Positions 48,138 through 59,878 of a DNA stretch of 64,000 bases are shown here, one piece after another. The notes under the pieces are model-generated. The model was given only the letters and a program-made list of their open reading frames with translations. It made no database searches and was not told where the DNA came from. The stretch lies in contig JAMXBD010001588.1 in NCBI GenBank assembly GCA_024138025.1, forward strand, positions 124,001-188,000, read 5' to 3'. Within the stretch, counting starts at the first letter, position 1, and each line of letters starts with the position of its first letter. The DNA is from Combretum micranthum (taxonomy: Eukaryota; Streptophyta; Magnoliopsida; Myrtales; Combretaceae). Position numbers and translations under genes: made by a program.

Positions 48138-48332
48138 GGTATATTTGGTTTGTCATTTTTAGGTCATTTTAGTATCTTATTTTTGTTATTTTTAAATATA
48201 TTGTTTGTTAAAAATAAATATAGATAAAAAAATATTATTTTTAAACAAATTAAATAGATCATATATACATAAAATATAAATCAAATATAAATAAAATACA
48301 GATAAAAATAATATAATACAAATAGATGCTTA
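48138..48332. mobile_element. MITE-like repeat, dispersed family copy 6
   Basis: TATATTTGGTTTGTCATTTT at the left, then TAGTATCTTATTTTTG, AATAAATATAGATAAAA and AATACAGATAAAAATAAT. It directly follows AAGATGCTTGGGTA, a small repeat of the D4 AAGATGCTTGGATAC block. Confidence 0.45.
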
Positions 48333-48650
48333 AGTGAATGGGATTGTCATTTTGCTATCATTTTGGTATCGTTATCGATGAAAAAATAACAATTTCACTT
48401 ACAAACTCATCAAATTGAGCCGAATTTAAATCAATACTAATATTAAACCGATACTAATCCGATAATAAACTGATAATGATCCGATAAAGATTCTACGCAA
48501 ATAAAAATCCAAACACGCCAACTGAAAAAGCCTTTACCGTACCTTGCATTATCCGGTTATCTTTTATTTTTTCGGTGGAAATTATTCGGTTATCTATTGC
48601 CCCCAGGGTGTACGTAGAAATAGTTTTGCAATATCCACTGAGATGTTTCT

Positions 48651-49829
48651 ATCGATCGATTAAAAAGATTAATGCAGTAGTAAATTCGATGATTAATGCA
48701 TTAAATCTAGACAGGAGTTTGTCATGATTAGGTTTTTTCAACGAAACCTTTTGTTGCTCTAGTTAATTGTAGATATTTCTGGTCCTTGAAAGGGAAATTC
48801 AACCACTTGCACCGTGTTTGAGACGGAAAATTACAAGGGAATGATTACGACAGAAAGGAAATAAAAGAGATTAAATTTATTTTTTTTATATGTTTTGAAA
48901 GAAAAAACAAAGAAAATTAAAAATTGATGTAATCTTTTTTATGGGCTTCACTTTTTTTGCCTTTTAAAAATAGAGAGAAATCGTGTGGGAATTGGGAAAA
49001 TCTTTTAAAATTATTTTTATATTTTTTTAATTATTTGTTATCTTTTAAGGGTATATAAATATTTATCATTATATTTTATTTATTTTTTTAATAATTAATA
49101 ATTCATTCATTTTTTTTCTCCTCCACTATTCAAACACATAGAAGGATTTAAATTATCTAATAATTCATCTCCTCTATTTTCTTTTCTTTTTAAATTTTTT
49201 CTTCTTAATTCATCAAAGGTTTTATGGGAAAACACATTGAAACTATATTTTATTAATGAGACATTTTCAACATGCTTGAACCTTCGTTTTAGCTATCACG
49301 TATAAAGTCTTGCTTATTATCCAAAACAGAAGGTTTAGAATCCTGCCGCTATCATCTTTCTTATGTCAATTTTCTAACAAACTAGCCGACATAAACCAAT
49401 CCCTCCAAACGACTGATAAAAAAATTACCATATTATTTTGATGAAGTACGATCTGATTAAAATATTTTACATTATTGAATGTATCTACCATCTGGTGCAT
49501 AGTTTTAGACAATACCAAAGTCGTTTATCTAACCCCGTTAAGTTTATCTCTATATAATTGTTAACTCCATATTTTCAAAATTGTCCTTATAAAAAGAATA
49601 AAGTTAATGTGACGCTGGTGGTAACTAAATTTTTTACTTATAACATATTTGAACTTTAAAATATTTATACCATAAAAATGTTCAAACTTATTAAAGTTTG
49701 TACTCATTGTATTTTTGGGCCAAAAGCTAACGTGGACACGTTCTCTCTCCTAAATCATAATTTCTCTCTCCCAATTGGTATCTTTATCCTTTTTTATTGG
49801 CTCTTGCCTAACCTCATACCCTAACCACA
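48651..49829. other. AT-rich spacer
   Basis: No gene recognised. Includes long AT-only stretches (49010-49130) and a TATTTGAACTTTAAAATATTT-like low-complexity zone near 49650. Confidence 0.5.
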
Positions 49830-49867
49830 CCCCCCCCCCCCCCCCCCCCCCCCCCACACACACACAC
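49830..49867 (+). repeat. Poly(C)26 tract plus (AC)6
   Basis: 26 consecutive C residues (49830-49855) followed by ACACACACACAC, then CT-rich sequence. In an AT-rich plant context this is a striking homopolymer. The complementary strand is a G-run able to form quadruplexes, and the C strand can form i-motif. Length may also reflect sequencing or assembly error. Confidence 0.9.
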
Positions 49868-50260
49868 CTTCTCTCTCTCAACCTTCTCTTTATCTTTTAG
49901 GCTCGAGCTCAAAGCTCTCTCCCTCCTCTCTCTGAAGTCTTCTCCTTGACTCTTGTATGGATTCAGTTGTAATGATCACATGTGTGTAGCATTTGGCTTG
50001 CACTATAAGTAGCCTCAGATGAGTGACTTGGTAATGACATATAAGGACGGCTTATGTAGAGATAATAGGGAGGAGGAGCAAGCAATGTATATTGCTTATA
50101 ACAGTCTCAAGGGTCTAAAGAAGTCCATGTAATTAGATGATTAAGGGAGATTTGGTATGGTGGGTTTGGAACAGGAGTTATTGGATTGAACCGATTTATC
50201 CACTCTCAATATTTCTCAAAGAGATTATGCCCTTCAAAAGATTGTCCATAGGCTTGAGAG
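49868..50260. other. CT-rich then mixed non-coding segment
   Basis: CTCTCTCTC-type sequence up to 49945 looks like a plant 5'-leader composition. No ATG-initiated frame with recognisable content follows. Confidence 0.35.
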
Positions 50261-50520
50261 CCCACATAAGAACCCACAAAAATTAGCAACATAAAACATC
50301 CCTCTCTCTAACTTGAACCCAGAAGACACTACATAACCAACAATGACCAACTGCATGCACAAAAACCATAACCACCGACATCCTCAACCACAACCACACG
50401 TTAACGAACCCAAACCAAAACCAAATAAATTCAGATGATGCAACTCATTAAATACAAACCCAAACTCAAGCCCGATAAACTAAACACAGCTACACCAACA
50501 CAAAACACTTAACTGCTCTC
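50261..50520 (+). other. A/C-rich, G-poor strand-asymmetric island
   Basis: About 250 bases of ACCAAACCAAAACC/CAACCACAACC-like sequence in which G is rare and T is low on this strand. It ends just before a (TG)n run (50524-50543). Confidence 0.65.
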
Positions 50521-51660
50521 TATGTGTGTGTGTGTGTGTGTGTCTATCGAACTCTCCCATACCTCTCGGCTCTCTTTCTCTCACCTCCTTGTCGCTCACT
50601 AACCACCTCAACATATGGTCGAAAACATCAAACCCAAACCAATAAGATGACTTGCCATGGAATCAGTATCAAAGTTCCATGTGGTGGGGTTGTTCATGGT
50701 TGTCGAGTTCGATCGACACTAACATGATGGGTTGTTTTGAGTTTTTGATCTTCAACTGTTTGATTTGTGGTAAGGAGCTTAAGAGAGAGAGATCTCATAG
50801 AGACATTCGACATTTGAAGCTCGAATTGATTCCTATTCTTGTGACATTTAGTGAAATTCCTATTGCAATCTATTAATTGTTACAATATATGTGCATGTAT
50901 TCTTAAAAATTGCAATTTCATTCTTTACTTTGGTCAAAATCATTAAAAAGGAAAAGTAAAAAAATTAAGCAATAAATAAAGGAGAAAGAGAGATGAAAAA
51001 AAAAGAACAAGAAAAGCAATAGCACAGAGAGAGAGGGAGGGAGAGGAAAGTCAATAAAAGATAATAGAGATGCCAAATAAGAGAGAGAAATCACAATTAA
51101 GGAGAGAGAATGCATCCATGTTAGCTTCTCACTGGAGAAATAACCAGATTCTGAACAAAGGTATAATAGATGTAAACTTTAAAAAGCTTGAGTATTTTTA
51201 TAATACAAATTTTTTTTGGATGCAATTCTATTATAAAACAAAAAATGTGAAATCACTGGTGAAATTAGCCCAAAAAGAATACCATCTCTAACAAATTAGT
51301 CTTTGTCTAACAAAAACAACTTTAAAAATGCTTCAAAAGAAAGTAGACATACAAGGTTTTAAAATTCCACGTCCTTAAAAAATAGGATGTCCTAAGCATC
51401 CAACAACTATTCCATCCTCGTTATTCATTTAATCTACTTTGATTAAGACCTCTTTTTAGTCTTTAATATAAAAATTTACTTTAATAGTTTGTTTACGTAA
51501 GACAAAATCAAGTATGATTTTATCGAGAAAAGGCAATCAACAAACATAATTACAAAAATAGTTTTCCATTTAGTTCGTTCACAAATACATTTTCTCATAT
51601 ATAATATATGGAGAATCTCAAAAGAGAATGCTTACGGACGAGAAAATCTTAAAGACGAGC
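50521..51660. other. (TG)n and GA-rich spacer
   Basis: (TG)n at 50524-50543, which produces the spurious CVCVCV start of the frame 50524-50727. GAGAGAG-rich sequence at 50780-50795 and 50980-51110. No supported gene. Confidence 0.5.
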
Positions 51661-51664
51661 TTAA

Positions 51665-51877
51665 GGCCTTGTTTAGGTAATCGGACTTTTATCTGTATTA
51701 TATATGTATCTAATCTGTATCTATAACTTATTTATATCATATATGTATCGTATTTGTTTAGTTAGTTTATGAGTAAAACTATTAATTTTTCATTCATATC
51801 TGGTTCTTGATAAATATCTATTAAAAAATGATAAAAATGATGTCAAAATGACCAAAATATGATGAAACAAACAAGCT
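51665..51877. mobile_element. MITE-like repeat, dispersed family copy 7
   Basis: Left edge GGCCTTGTTTAGGTAATCGG. Right edge inverted AAGCTTGTTTGTTTCATC. Interior TTATCTGTATTATATATG and GATAAATATCTATTAAAAAA. Opposite internal orientation to copies 2-6. Confidence 0.5.
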
Positions 51878-51989
51878 TGATTCAAATCTAAACTTGTAAT
51901 TTTATTATTTTATTCTAGAATAATATTAATATTGGAGATAGCTAACACATAAATATATTAAAAAGTTAAGCCTAATAATGATTTCAACA

Positions 51990-52759
51990 AATTATTTGAA
52001 TTGTGACAGCATCCAAATAATTGGAGTAATGGATCATTCTTTAAAATGATTTATAGAGTCCTTAACTGATGAATTTGAAAAACAATTCATTAAAACTAAT
52101 TTGACCACTTTCCTTAACGGGTCTCAGTCTCATACTCTCTACCTCATCTTTTTGGCAAGAGTCAAGACCATCCACACTCCACATTTAAAAGGATCATTGG
52201 GCTGTTGTGAAGTAAATTTTGCGCTATTTAAAAGGAGCATCAAGACGTGGTATCTGTATAAGAATCATGGTTAAACTAATAGCAAACGTTTTTCAAAAGA
52301 TGATTAGGCCATATCTAAGGAAGATAGGAGATCCACTTCGGGTTTTTATGTTTTGTTGAGGGAAATTTAGTTTCATGGAAAAGCAGTAAGCAGAATGTTT
52401 TATCTTGATCAAGTGTGGAATCAAAATATAGAGCTATAATACAATTAGTATGTGAAGTAATGTGGATGTATTAGCTTTTAATCAAAGTGGATATCGACAC
52501 CTCATTACCTATAAAATTTTGGTGTGATAACCAAGCTGCTCTTCATATTGTATCAAATTCGGTATTTATTAACAAACTAAGCATATTGAAATCGATTGTC
52601 ATTTTGTTGAAAAAATTCAACAAGGATTATTTCCATTGGATATTATTAAATTGGAGAATAACTAGGAGACCTTTTTACAAAGGCTCTAAGCAGGGTTCGG
52701 GTTGACTATTTTTGCAATAAACTAAATAATTAATATATGTACTCTAACTCGAGGGAGAG
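51990..52759 (+). pseudogene. Copia RT/RNase H C-terminal remnant
   Basis: Plus-strand pieces in shifting frames follow the end of copia Pol: HWAVVK and ILRYLKGAS near 52198-52245, GDPLR near 52328, SLPIKFWCDNQAALHIVSN at 52502-52559 (the conserved WCDNQAA block of RNase H), then after a frameshift TKHIEIDCHFVEKIQQG. Stops and frameshifts make it non-functional. The single open frame 52487-52705 is only part of it. A polypurine tract follows. Protease, integrase and most RT are absent. Confidence 0.82.
52751..52759 (+). other. Polypurine tract of the copia remnant
   Basis: GAGGGAGAG just before TATTATAGGATATAAATA, equivalent to the common plant copia PPT/LTR junction GAGGGGGAGTGTTATAGG with a G-to-A change at the LTR TG. 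Confidence 0.65.
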
Positions 52760-52935
52760 TATTATAGGATATAAATAAATAGATTTAGCAAGTATAATAT
52801 AATATAGAATGTAGGATATTTTTATTTATTTCTAATTTCCTAGCTTTCTTATTTTAAACTCATTTAGTTTGTATATATACATGTATCAATGTCTCAGTTG
52901 ATCAAGAAGAACGAAATCAATATTTTCCATCCCTT
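52760..52935 (+). repeat. 3' LTR fragment of the copia remnant
   Basis: Starts TATTATAGGATATAAATA. It contains TATATATACATGTATCAATG and AAGAACGAAATCAATATTTT, the layout of a short copia LTR with a transcript-end region. The right boundary is uncertain. Confidence 0.5.
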
Positions 52936-53039
52936 TGTGTTTTAGTTGAGATACCATTAGAGCTTTCTCTTGTAAATTGACCTACCGTTGTCCTTCATGG
53001 AATTCTATTTTTGATCTACCACTTTTTGCTAAACTTAGT

Positions 53040-53390
53040 ATCTAGGGTTTGTTTGGATTGCATTTATGTACTCTTTAAAGATTGGCACAATTAAGAAAAA
53101 CTAACATTTTGAGTTTAAAAAAAAATGCACTTTGAAAGTTAAAGGGTATAAATCAACATATAATGAAAGCTAGGAGGGTAAATCCATACATAAGTGAAAT
53201 TTCAAGAAGATAGTTTGCAATTTCTCCCTTATTACTTCACAAAATATGTTAATTGCCCTTAACTATACCAATTATTGAAATTTCAGAAAGTCAAAGAGTG
53301 CACTTCAAAAGTTCAGATTGTGAATCCATACTTAAGTAAAAGTTTAAAAGTAGTTTGCAATTTCCCTTAAATATATGCAACAATTGAGTC
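53040..53390. repeat. Two diverged direct repeats
   Basis: TGCACTTTGAAAGTT / TAGTTTGCAATTTCTCCCTT (about 53127-53233) recurs as TGCACTTCAAAAGTT / TAGTTTGCAATTTCCCTT (about 53300-53370). Non-coding. Confidence 0.6.
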
Positions 53391-53534
53391 ATAATAGGTA
53401 TCTTCTGGTTCTCTTATATTCAACACCAGACTATAATGGCATATTTGTAGAGTAACACAACCAGATACTTTCACTCCAAACAAAAAATAGTATGGACTCC
53501 CAATAATGTCAAAAAATAAAAAATAGAGTTAATG

Positions 53535-53905
53535 TTACAAATGGTACCTGAAGTTTGGTAATATATAATTAAGTATCTAAACTTTGAAATCAATTAAATT
53601 AGTATCTGAAAGAATTTTTAATTGTTGCTAATAGTATCTCCATTAAATTAAGCACCTGAAGTTTGGTTTAGAACATAATTTGGTATCTAAACTTTCGCAA
53701 AAAATTCAACAAGGTATCTAAGATTTGGTTTTGAGCAATTGATACTTGAAGCAAATTTTCAAGTACATTTTTCCTACTTGCTTAAGATAGAAAAAATGTA
53801 TGCGAAAATTAGCTTCAAACATCAAATTATTCAAAATCAAACTTCAAATATCTGATTGAACTTTTTACAAAAGTTTAGATACCATTTTTTATATTATCCC
53901 TTAAA
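53535..53905. repeat. Fold-back repeat with GGTAyCTAAACTTT words
   Basis: The left edge AAATGGTACCTGAAGTTTGG is matched in inverted form by the right edge (AAATGGTATCTAAACTTTTG read from the minus strand). Internal GTATCTAAACTTT/AAGTTTGGTTT phrases repeat at least five times. Typical of dispersed non-autonomous plant repeats. No ORF, no definite target duplication. Confidence 0.5.
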
Positions 53906-54827
53906 TTAATTAATTAACGTTGTCATCCAACATGTCGTTTTTAACAAATATGACAAAAGTATTATTGACGCACACTAAAAGTTATTTGAGCTTTTCTTGA
54001 CGTGCACCAAGATGGAGCGAAACAAGATGAAATTTTTTATTCCAATGTTCTTTGGTTCAAACCAAATTACCTTCATCATATGGTGCACCAAAATCCCCCA
54101 TATAGTTATTTCATTATACTTCATTTTCTTTATAATCTAAACTAAACTACATCAAAATAAAAATTTTATCTTGTTTCCTTTCATTTTCATTCTATAAAAT
54201 TCAAATAATAAATAAACACAATTCTTTTATTTTCTTTTCACTCTTTTCCTTTTTTCTTTTTTAATTTTGCCTATTTCTACTTTCTTTAAAGTTGCCAAAC
54301 CCAGTGTTAACCTAGATATGTTGACTTAACTCGATTGATGCATTTTTCTCTTCTTTTTCTTTTCTTTTCGGGAAGATGTTAAGATAGCATATTTATGTAG
54401 TAATACCTTAGAGTAAGTCTTTACCCATATATATATATATATATATATATTAAAGTAAAAAATCAGAATCTCCTAGAGGATTATAAAGTTCATAAAAGTA
54501 GACATCAAATGGGATGATGATTGAATCGGATTTGGCATTATCGTGACAAACTGTATTTGAAATTTGTTTGATTTTCTGACTCGTATTTTGAAACGTAAAA
54601 AAAAATGGTTTGTATATTGAAAGTTGGTTTCAATTTTTTTCTAACTTGAATTATGTGTCTAAACATTATTATATTATTATTATTTAAACAAGGAAATATC
54701 AAATAAACTTATTTTGACTTTAGGAATAATAGTTCGGTTGTATGCTTTGAAACATTATTATATTTTGCGGTTTTCTTTTTTGGTTAGATGTAGTTCCTAT
54801 TGCAAATTGAAACTTCATATGTAGATT
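53906..54827. other. AT-rich spacer
   Basis: Holds (AT)n at 54427-54452 and T-rich stretches. No gene recognised. Confidence 0.5.
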
Positions 54828-54993
54828 TGTTTGATTCATCATTTTCAAATAGTTTTGATATTTTTTTTTTTGTTATTTTTAAATAGATTATTTGTTGAAA
54901 ATTGATACAAATGAAAAAAAAAGAAGATATTTTTAATTATAAACAGATCTAATACAGATAAAATATAAATAAAAATCAAATAATCGAAAGACA
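54828..54993. mobile_element. MITE-like repeat, dispersed family copy 8
   Basis: TGTTTGATTCATCATTTT edge, AATAGATTATTTGTTGAAAA, AAACAGATCTAATACAGATA, ending near AATCGAAAGACACCC. It lies next to the third D4 relic, as copies 2 and 4 do in units 1 and 2. Confidence 0.45.
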
Positions 54994-55870
54994 CCCATCA
55001 CCTCTATTACCTTGGTTTGACAACATACCAAAGTTGAGTAAGCATTTTGTACAAAAATAAAATTATCAACCAACATTTTTTTTACATTAAAATAATGAGA
55101 AATTGGGCAAAACAAAGTCAAAGCAGGGTCAGAAAGCCTAGACTTGTTGTTAAAATAAGGTACCTATTTCCACGTATTTATAGATACATACATATATATA
55201 TATATATATTTATAGGTAGATAGTTATTCAGACGAGTTAAAAAGTAAATTCAAACATATTTAAAGGATTTATAAGAAAATTAATCTTTCTTCATTCCACT
55301 TTTGTATTAGCCATATCTGAGATGTTAAATTAATACCTCTACAGAAACTATGAAGGGAAAATTTAGACAAAGGTAAACTATGCAAATGGCTGGGAGATAG
55401 AAATATAGAGCTGCTAATGTTGGATTGTTCACTAGAAACTTAGAAGAAAGCTAGTATAACATAGAGGGGTAAGAATATTCTATGTTTCAATCTAACACAT
55501 TATCCTGCATCCAAGTAAATATTACATATGCTTGGTTATAAGAAAGGTAATAAGTAGTTTTTTAAAATATTTTGTTCGATCAAATACTTATCTAATCAAT
55601 AAAATCCGACTAACATGTGGAAAGAATATTGTACTTTTGCGTTCTGTACCTTATAAGCAAGCAGAAGTTTGGTAAAAAACCACATGTCAGCGTAAGTAAT
55701 TATGAAGTCTGCTTTTCCATGCAATTTTCAGTTAAATAATTATTTTTCCTCTATCGATAAGGTGATCCATGTCAAAGCAAAAGATTAAAAAGAAAAATTC
55801 AACTAAAACACTACATGAAATATTTAGTCACGAAAGATCAAACAAAATCTTAATAATTCATCCATTATAT
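54994..55870. repeat. Diverged third relic of the D4 unit
   Basis: GGGCAAAACAAAGTCAAAGC and GTCAGAAAGCCTAGA (55098-55143), and TTTTGTTCGATCAAATACTT (55570), match D4 unit 1 (43113-43150 and 43492-43510). A (TA)n run and AT-rich sequence intervene. No intact frame. Confidence 0.55.
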
Positions 55871-58800
55871 TAAATAAGTGCTATATTGAGTCACTAATCG
55901 GGTTTAACCATAATTTAACTATCGATTCAATTCAATTTGACTTATTAACCTTTTAACTCTAGTATATCGAGATCAAATCATCAGCTTGGATCTAATAACA
56001 TTAATCAATAAGTTAATATATTGATAATTATCTTCATAGATGGACATGTTTTTCATTATGACTCAAATAAAGTGCTAACATATTGGAAAATATATATGCC
56101 ATTAATGGAAGTAGTTTTGATGGGTTTCCGAGTTTTGACTGCAGAAAACTTGCATTTGCTCTTATGGCTCTAAACATTAAAGGTCATTTTGCCTAAATCT
56201 AATGCATTTAATCACCGGATATACAATCAAATTTTAGGTAGGCCCTGCAATCTTTTTCATATCTATCAATGGATAGCGCATCAGATAATCAAAATCTTTT
56301 TCATATATACAACCAGATAGCAACATGACCGAACAATCCAGCTTAGAATAAAGGAAATTGTTAGTGGCGGTGGCGGCTGGTTGCGTCATTGCTGAGAGAT
56401 ATAGGCTGAGGCAATAATTGCCGAGTTAGTAAAAAAAAAAAAAACCCACACGACAAGTTGCCAACTGCCAAAACTTTCACATCCCACCAATGCACTCCGC
56501 GTTCATAAAGTTCTTTGACCACTAATCTGTTTAATGCTATATAAAATGTCTAATCATCTATACGAATGATGGATCTTTGACACGTCGAAGATTTGATGAA
56601 CACCCATAACAATTATCTTTCTTATACGTTATATCCAACCCTAATTTACCATGCTTGCACGATATATAAATATAAAACCTACTAACACAACTTTGCTTAA
56701 TGAAATTTTCGCACAGCAAATTAAGTACATCCAAAATTACTCTTTTTAACTCTTTAGATTTTAAGACAAAACACCATCCGATTTAAGATTAACATAGGTC
56801 ACCATAGTCCAATTGTATTAATCGTAGAAACTGATCGGATTTTCGCTTCTAAAAAATCACCCAGTTTCCATGGTTCGATTTCTAATCCTAAGAAACCACG
56901 AATTGAGACAAGAAAATACAAATTATTTAGCTCATTCTCTTTTGTTGGATGATCAACTACACAAATTTGTCACGCCTCTAGATCTGCTCCTACAATGATG
57001 CTGACCTGTTTTGGCGTTATTAGATGAACAATCCCAACATAAACCAATAAAAAGTCTGTCTCATGTCATTCTGCTTCTACAATGATTTAACTTATTTTCG
57101 AGAAAGATCAACAGCTTTTGTTGACCGCTTTGATCATATTGACACCACATACATAAATAAAACCTACGCATACATGTATTAAAGTAGCTACAAGTGAAAA
57201 TAAAATAAACTAGAACACTATAAATGAAATCGTACCATTAAATGAGAATTTGCTCATCGTCAGATGAAGAGTACTCTCTTTTGATGACTTCTGCCAATTC
57301 CTACCCTCCATACATTCAACACTATTCGTTGAATGGTCGTTAAGCTTTCTTTTACCCTATTCGGTCCCATCATTGTGGCTTGCTTTAGTTTTTTGGGCTT
57401 AGTTTTTGGATGAAGCCATTTGGGAGCTGGGGCTAGACCGCTAGAATTGGCGAGTCGTTGGTTAGTTCAAATCCACCTTCCTTAAGCTAGTCATTGGTTC
57501 AAGAACCAACAATGACAAGTCATATTGATTTTCAGTTTAGAATCAGCTCATGGTGACATATAGAATAATACTAGTCTAGTTCTAAACGTTTTATAATTAA
57601 GCACATTTAATATATTTTTAGATAATTATTGTAACTAATTCTGATTTTTTACCATAGAATTTAACCGATGCACTAACTTGTCCAACACTCTTACCTTAAT
57701 TTTACCCCTTTAAAAGGAGAATCATCGTTAACAATTTCATCTCAATCTTCCAAGACATCCAATAATTTTTTTCTAAAGCTAAGCAATAGGAAATCCACGC
57801 TATTCTTTATGTTCAAAAATAAGATACTCTAATCATTAAATAGTTATTCCATCCCCATTGTCATTAAATCCATTCTAACCCCTTTTATTGGGCAATACAA
57901 AGAAGGGCTATGTACTATTTGTGTTTACAAATATATGGTTTTGCCCTTTTCTAGGACAAACAAATTATAAAGTTAAGGATAGAAAAAAATTTTGGACTTG
58001 AATATAGAATTATTTTAATGTATATATTATATGAAAAGAAGAGGCCAACGATTGAATAATATTAACATAAGGCTGTTTTGTCAATAGTTAGGTTTCGATG
58101 AATCGCCACATGTCCATGCTAGGCCCATTAAAGAAATCTGAAAGAAGCATGCAGGTCCAGCCTCGTCTTTACTATCGAGCCCATTGTCTGTTTCACGGAC
58201 ACACGCAAGGAAAATAAATCGCGAAGAAGTAAGAACCCCCACATTCAAAGATGGCCTTCACCCTCCCCACATGATATTAATAATACTTTAATTATGTTTT
58301 TACCTTATATAAAATTATTATCTTATATATTATTAATAATAATTTTTACAAATTCTATGATATACACATTCCTTTATATTCCATTCCATATTTGTATTTA
58401 AACATAGATTTTTCATTCTCTTATTCATTATGTTTTATTTAATTGGTTTGATTCTAATCCATTTCATTTCGAACGTCCATACACCAATCGTAACATTAGT
58501 GTTTCATAAAGAGTATGGTAATCTTCCTTCCCTTCATACATACATATATATATATAGAGCCATTACGTTCTCACTCTTTTATATATTATAAAATCCATCA
58601 TAAAATAATGGGTAAATAGTTATGAGCCTAAGTAATACATGAATTAGATTTTTAATGATCATTCAATTTGTTCATAAAAATGTAACAAATATAAATATTA
58701 CTTAAAGAAAAGTAACACAAAAAAAATAACATAAAAAGTTAATATTAAAGAGCTATAATAGTAACATAAAATCTTATGCTATGCATGCATTTATTTTTAG

Positions 58801-59198
58801 ATAAACACTATATAATGTGGAAAGATCTGTAATCCAAGTTGTGGAAATGCCATATGATGTGTCAAAAGTTATATCATTTTAAATTATGTTACCCAAAGCT
58901 TGCAATAATTTTTTTGTAAAACTTCTAAGTCAAAACCCTCCATAGTAACATGAAAAACTTAATTAAAATTAATTAACTTAATTAGTAAAATATGTAAGAA
59001 ATAAAAAAAAAAAAACAAATGTTACTAATAAAGAGATACAAGTATAAAAGTTTTCTATATTGAAAATGTACCAAAGTCAAAAGAATTATTTATTATAATA
59101 GACATAGCACAATAATTATTATTTATTCAATTATATCATAATTTATGTAACAAATTTTTCATGAAATAATAAACGAAATTGTCTTATTACAAACCTAT
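55871..59198. other. Long spacer without recognised genes
   Basis: More than 3 kb. GC-richer patches at 56350-56520 (GGCGGTGGCGGCTGG) and 58095-58265 stand out but contain no convincing ORF or RNA gene. (AT)n at about 58545-58556. The rest is AT-rich. No transposon protein motif seen. Confidence 0.5.
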
Positions 59199-59810
59199 TG
59201 TCATGCCCCAAAAGGTACCCAAAATGCGATAGTCCACCACACTCGATATTTAAACTTAAGTATGACAACTTTAGTCAACCCATAAGTTTACATACCGGGC
59301 GTAAGGTATACTTACACAATTTTTAGGATCACAGTTTGAATCGAATAGTCTTAAGAAGGCATACAATGGCATTAAGAATAGAAATCATAACAAGATAAAT
59401 AAGTTAAGTCTTTACAAAAGTTAAGGGGCATACTCCCGCCAAAATAATAAAAGTCTATCCAGTCTAAAACCATATTACAAACATTAGGGTTTATGTTAAA
59501 GAGATTTTCCTAGAAGTTCACGCCTCTAGCTAGGTCCCAACTTCTTCAAAAGCTCCTTCATTCAAAAGATAACCCTGTAAAAAGTGTTCTCTCGGAACAA
59601 CCAAAAATGGGAATACCACAACAAAACTATCGGGGTGTAAGCTAACAGGCTTAGTAAGATTCATTCCCAAATATTTAATACTCAACAACAGTATATAACA
59701 GACAAGTTAGTAGCAACCATATGAAATACACAAGCAAATGATCATACAAGCATATGACTTTCCGGTAGCCATATATGAATGGATTTACGCCTTCCATTCG
59801 GGATTAGGAT

Positions 59811-59878
59811 GGTCCATAAGTCATGCAACCATAATTCCGATATTGAGTGGGGTGGTCCATAAGTCATGCAACCATAAT
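59811..59878. repeat. 43-bp direct repeat inside LTR B
   Basis: GGTCCATAAGTCATGCAACC begins at 59811 and at 59854, followed both times by ATAAT. It looks like a small internal slippage duplication. Confidence 0.9.

Larger units (their letters stand above)
45641..48650. repeat. Tandem duplication D4, unit 2
   Basis: Collinear with unit 1 but with different insertions. Near 47045-47104 it keeps a stretch with good splice-site look (TTTTTCTAG before, CTGTAAGTAC after) reading NSDSKIPSSMLKEYGMS on the plus strand. In unit 1 the acceptor AG is lost and the frame is broken. On the minus strand at about 46190-46325 an open stretch reads EPYSTDVRGLPEPTYPSIFM. Which, if either, was ever coding cannot be decided. 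Confidence 0.75.

Noticed and set aside
50524..50727. Open frame beginning MCVCVCV
   Set aside because: The start is translated (TG)n microsatellite and the rest has no similarity.
56350..56520. GC-richer patch as a gene exon
   Set aside because: No frame stays open with recognisable content and no duplicate or splice context supports it.
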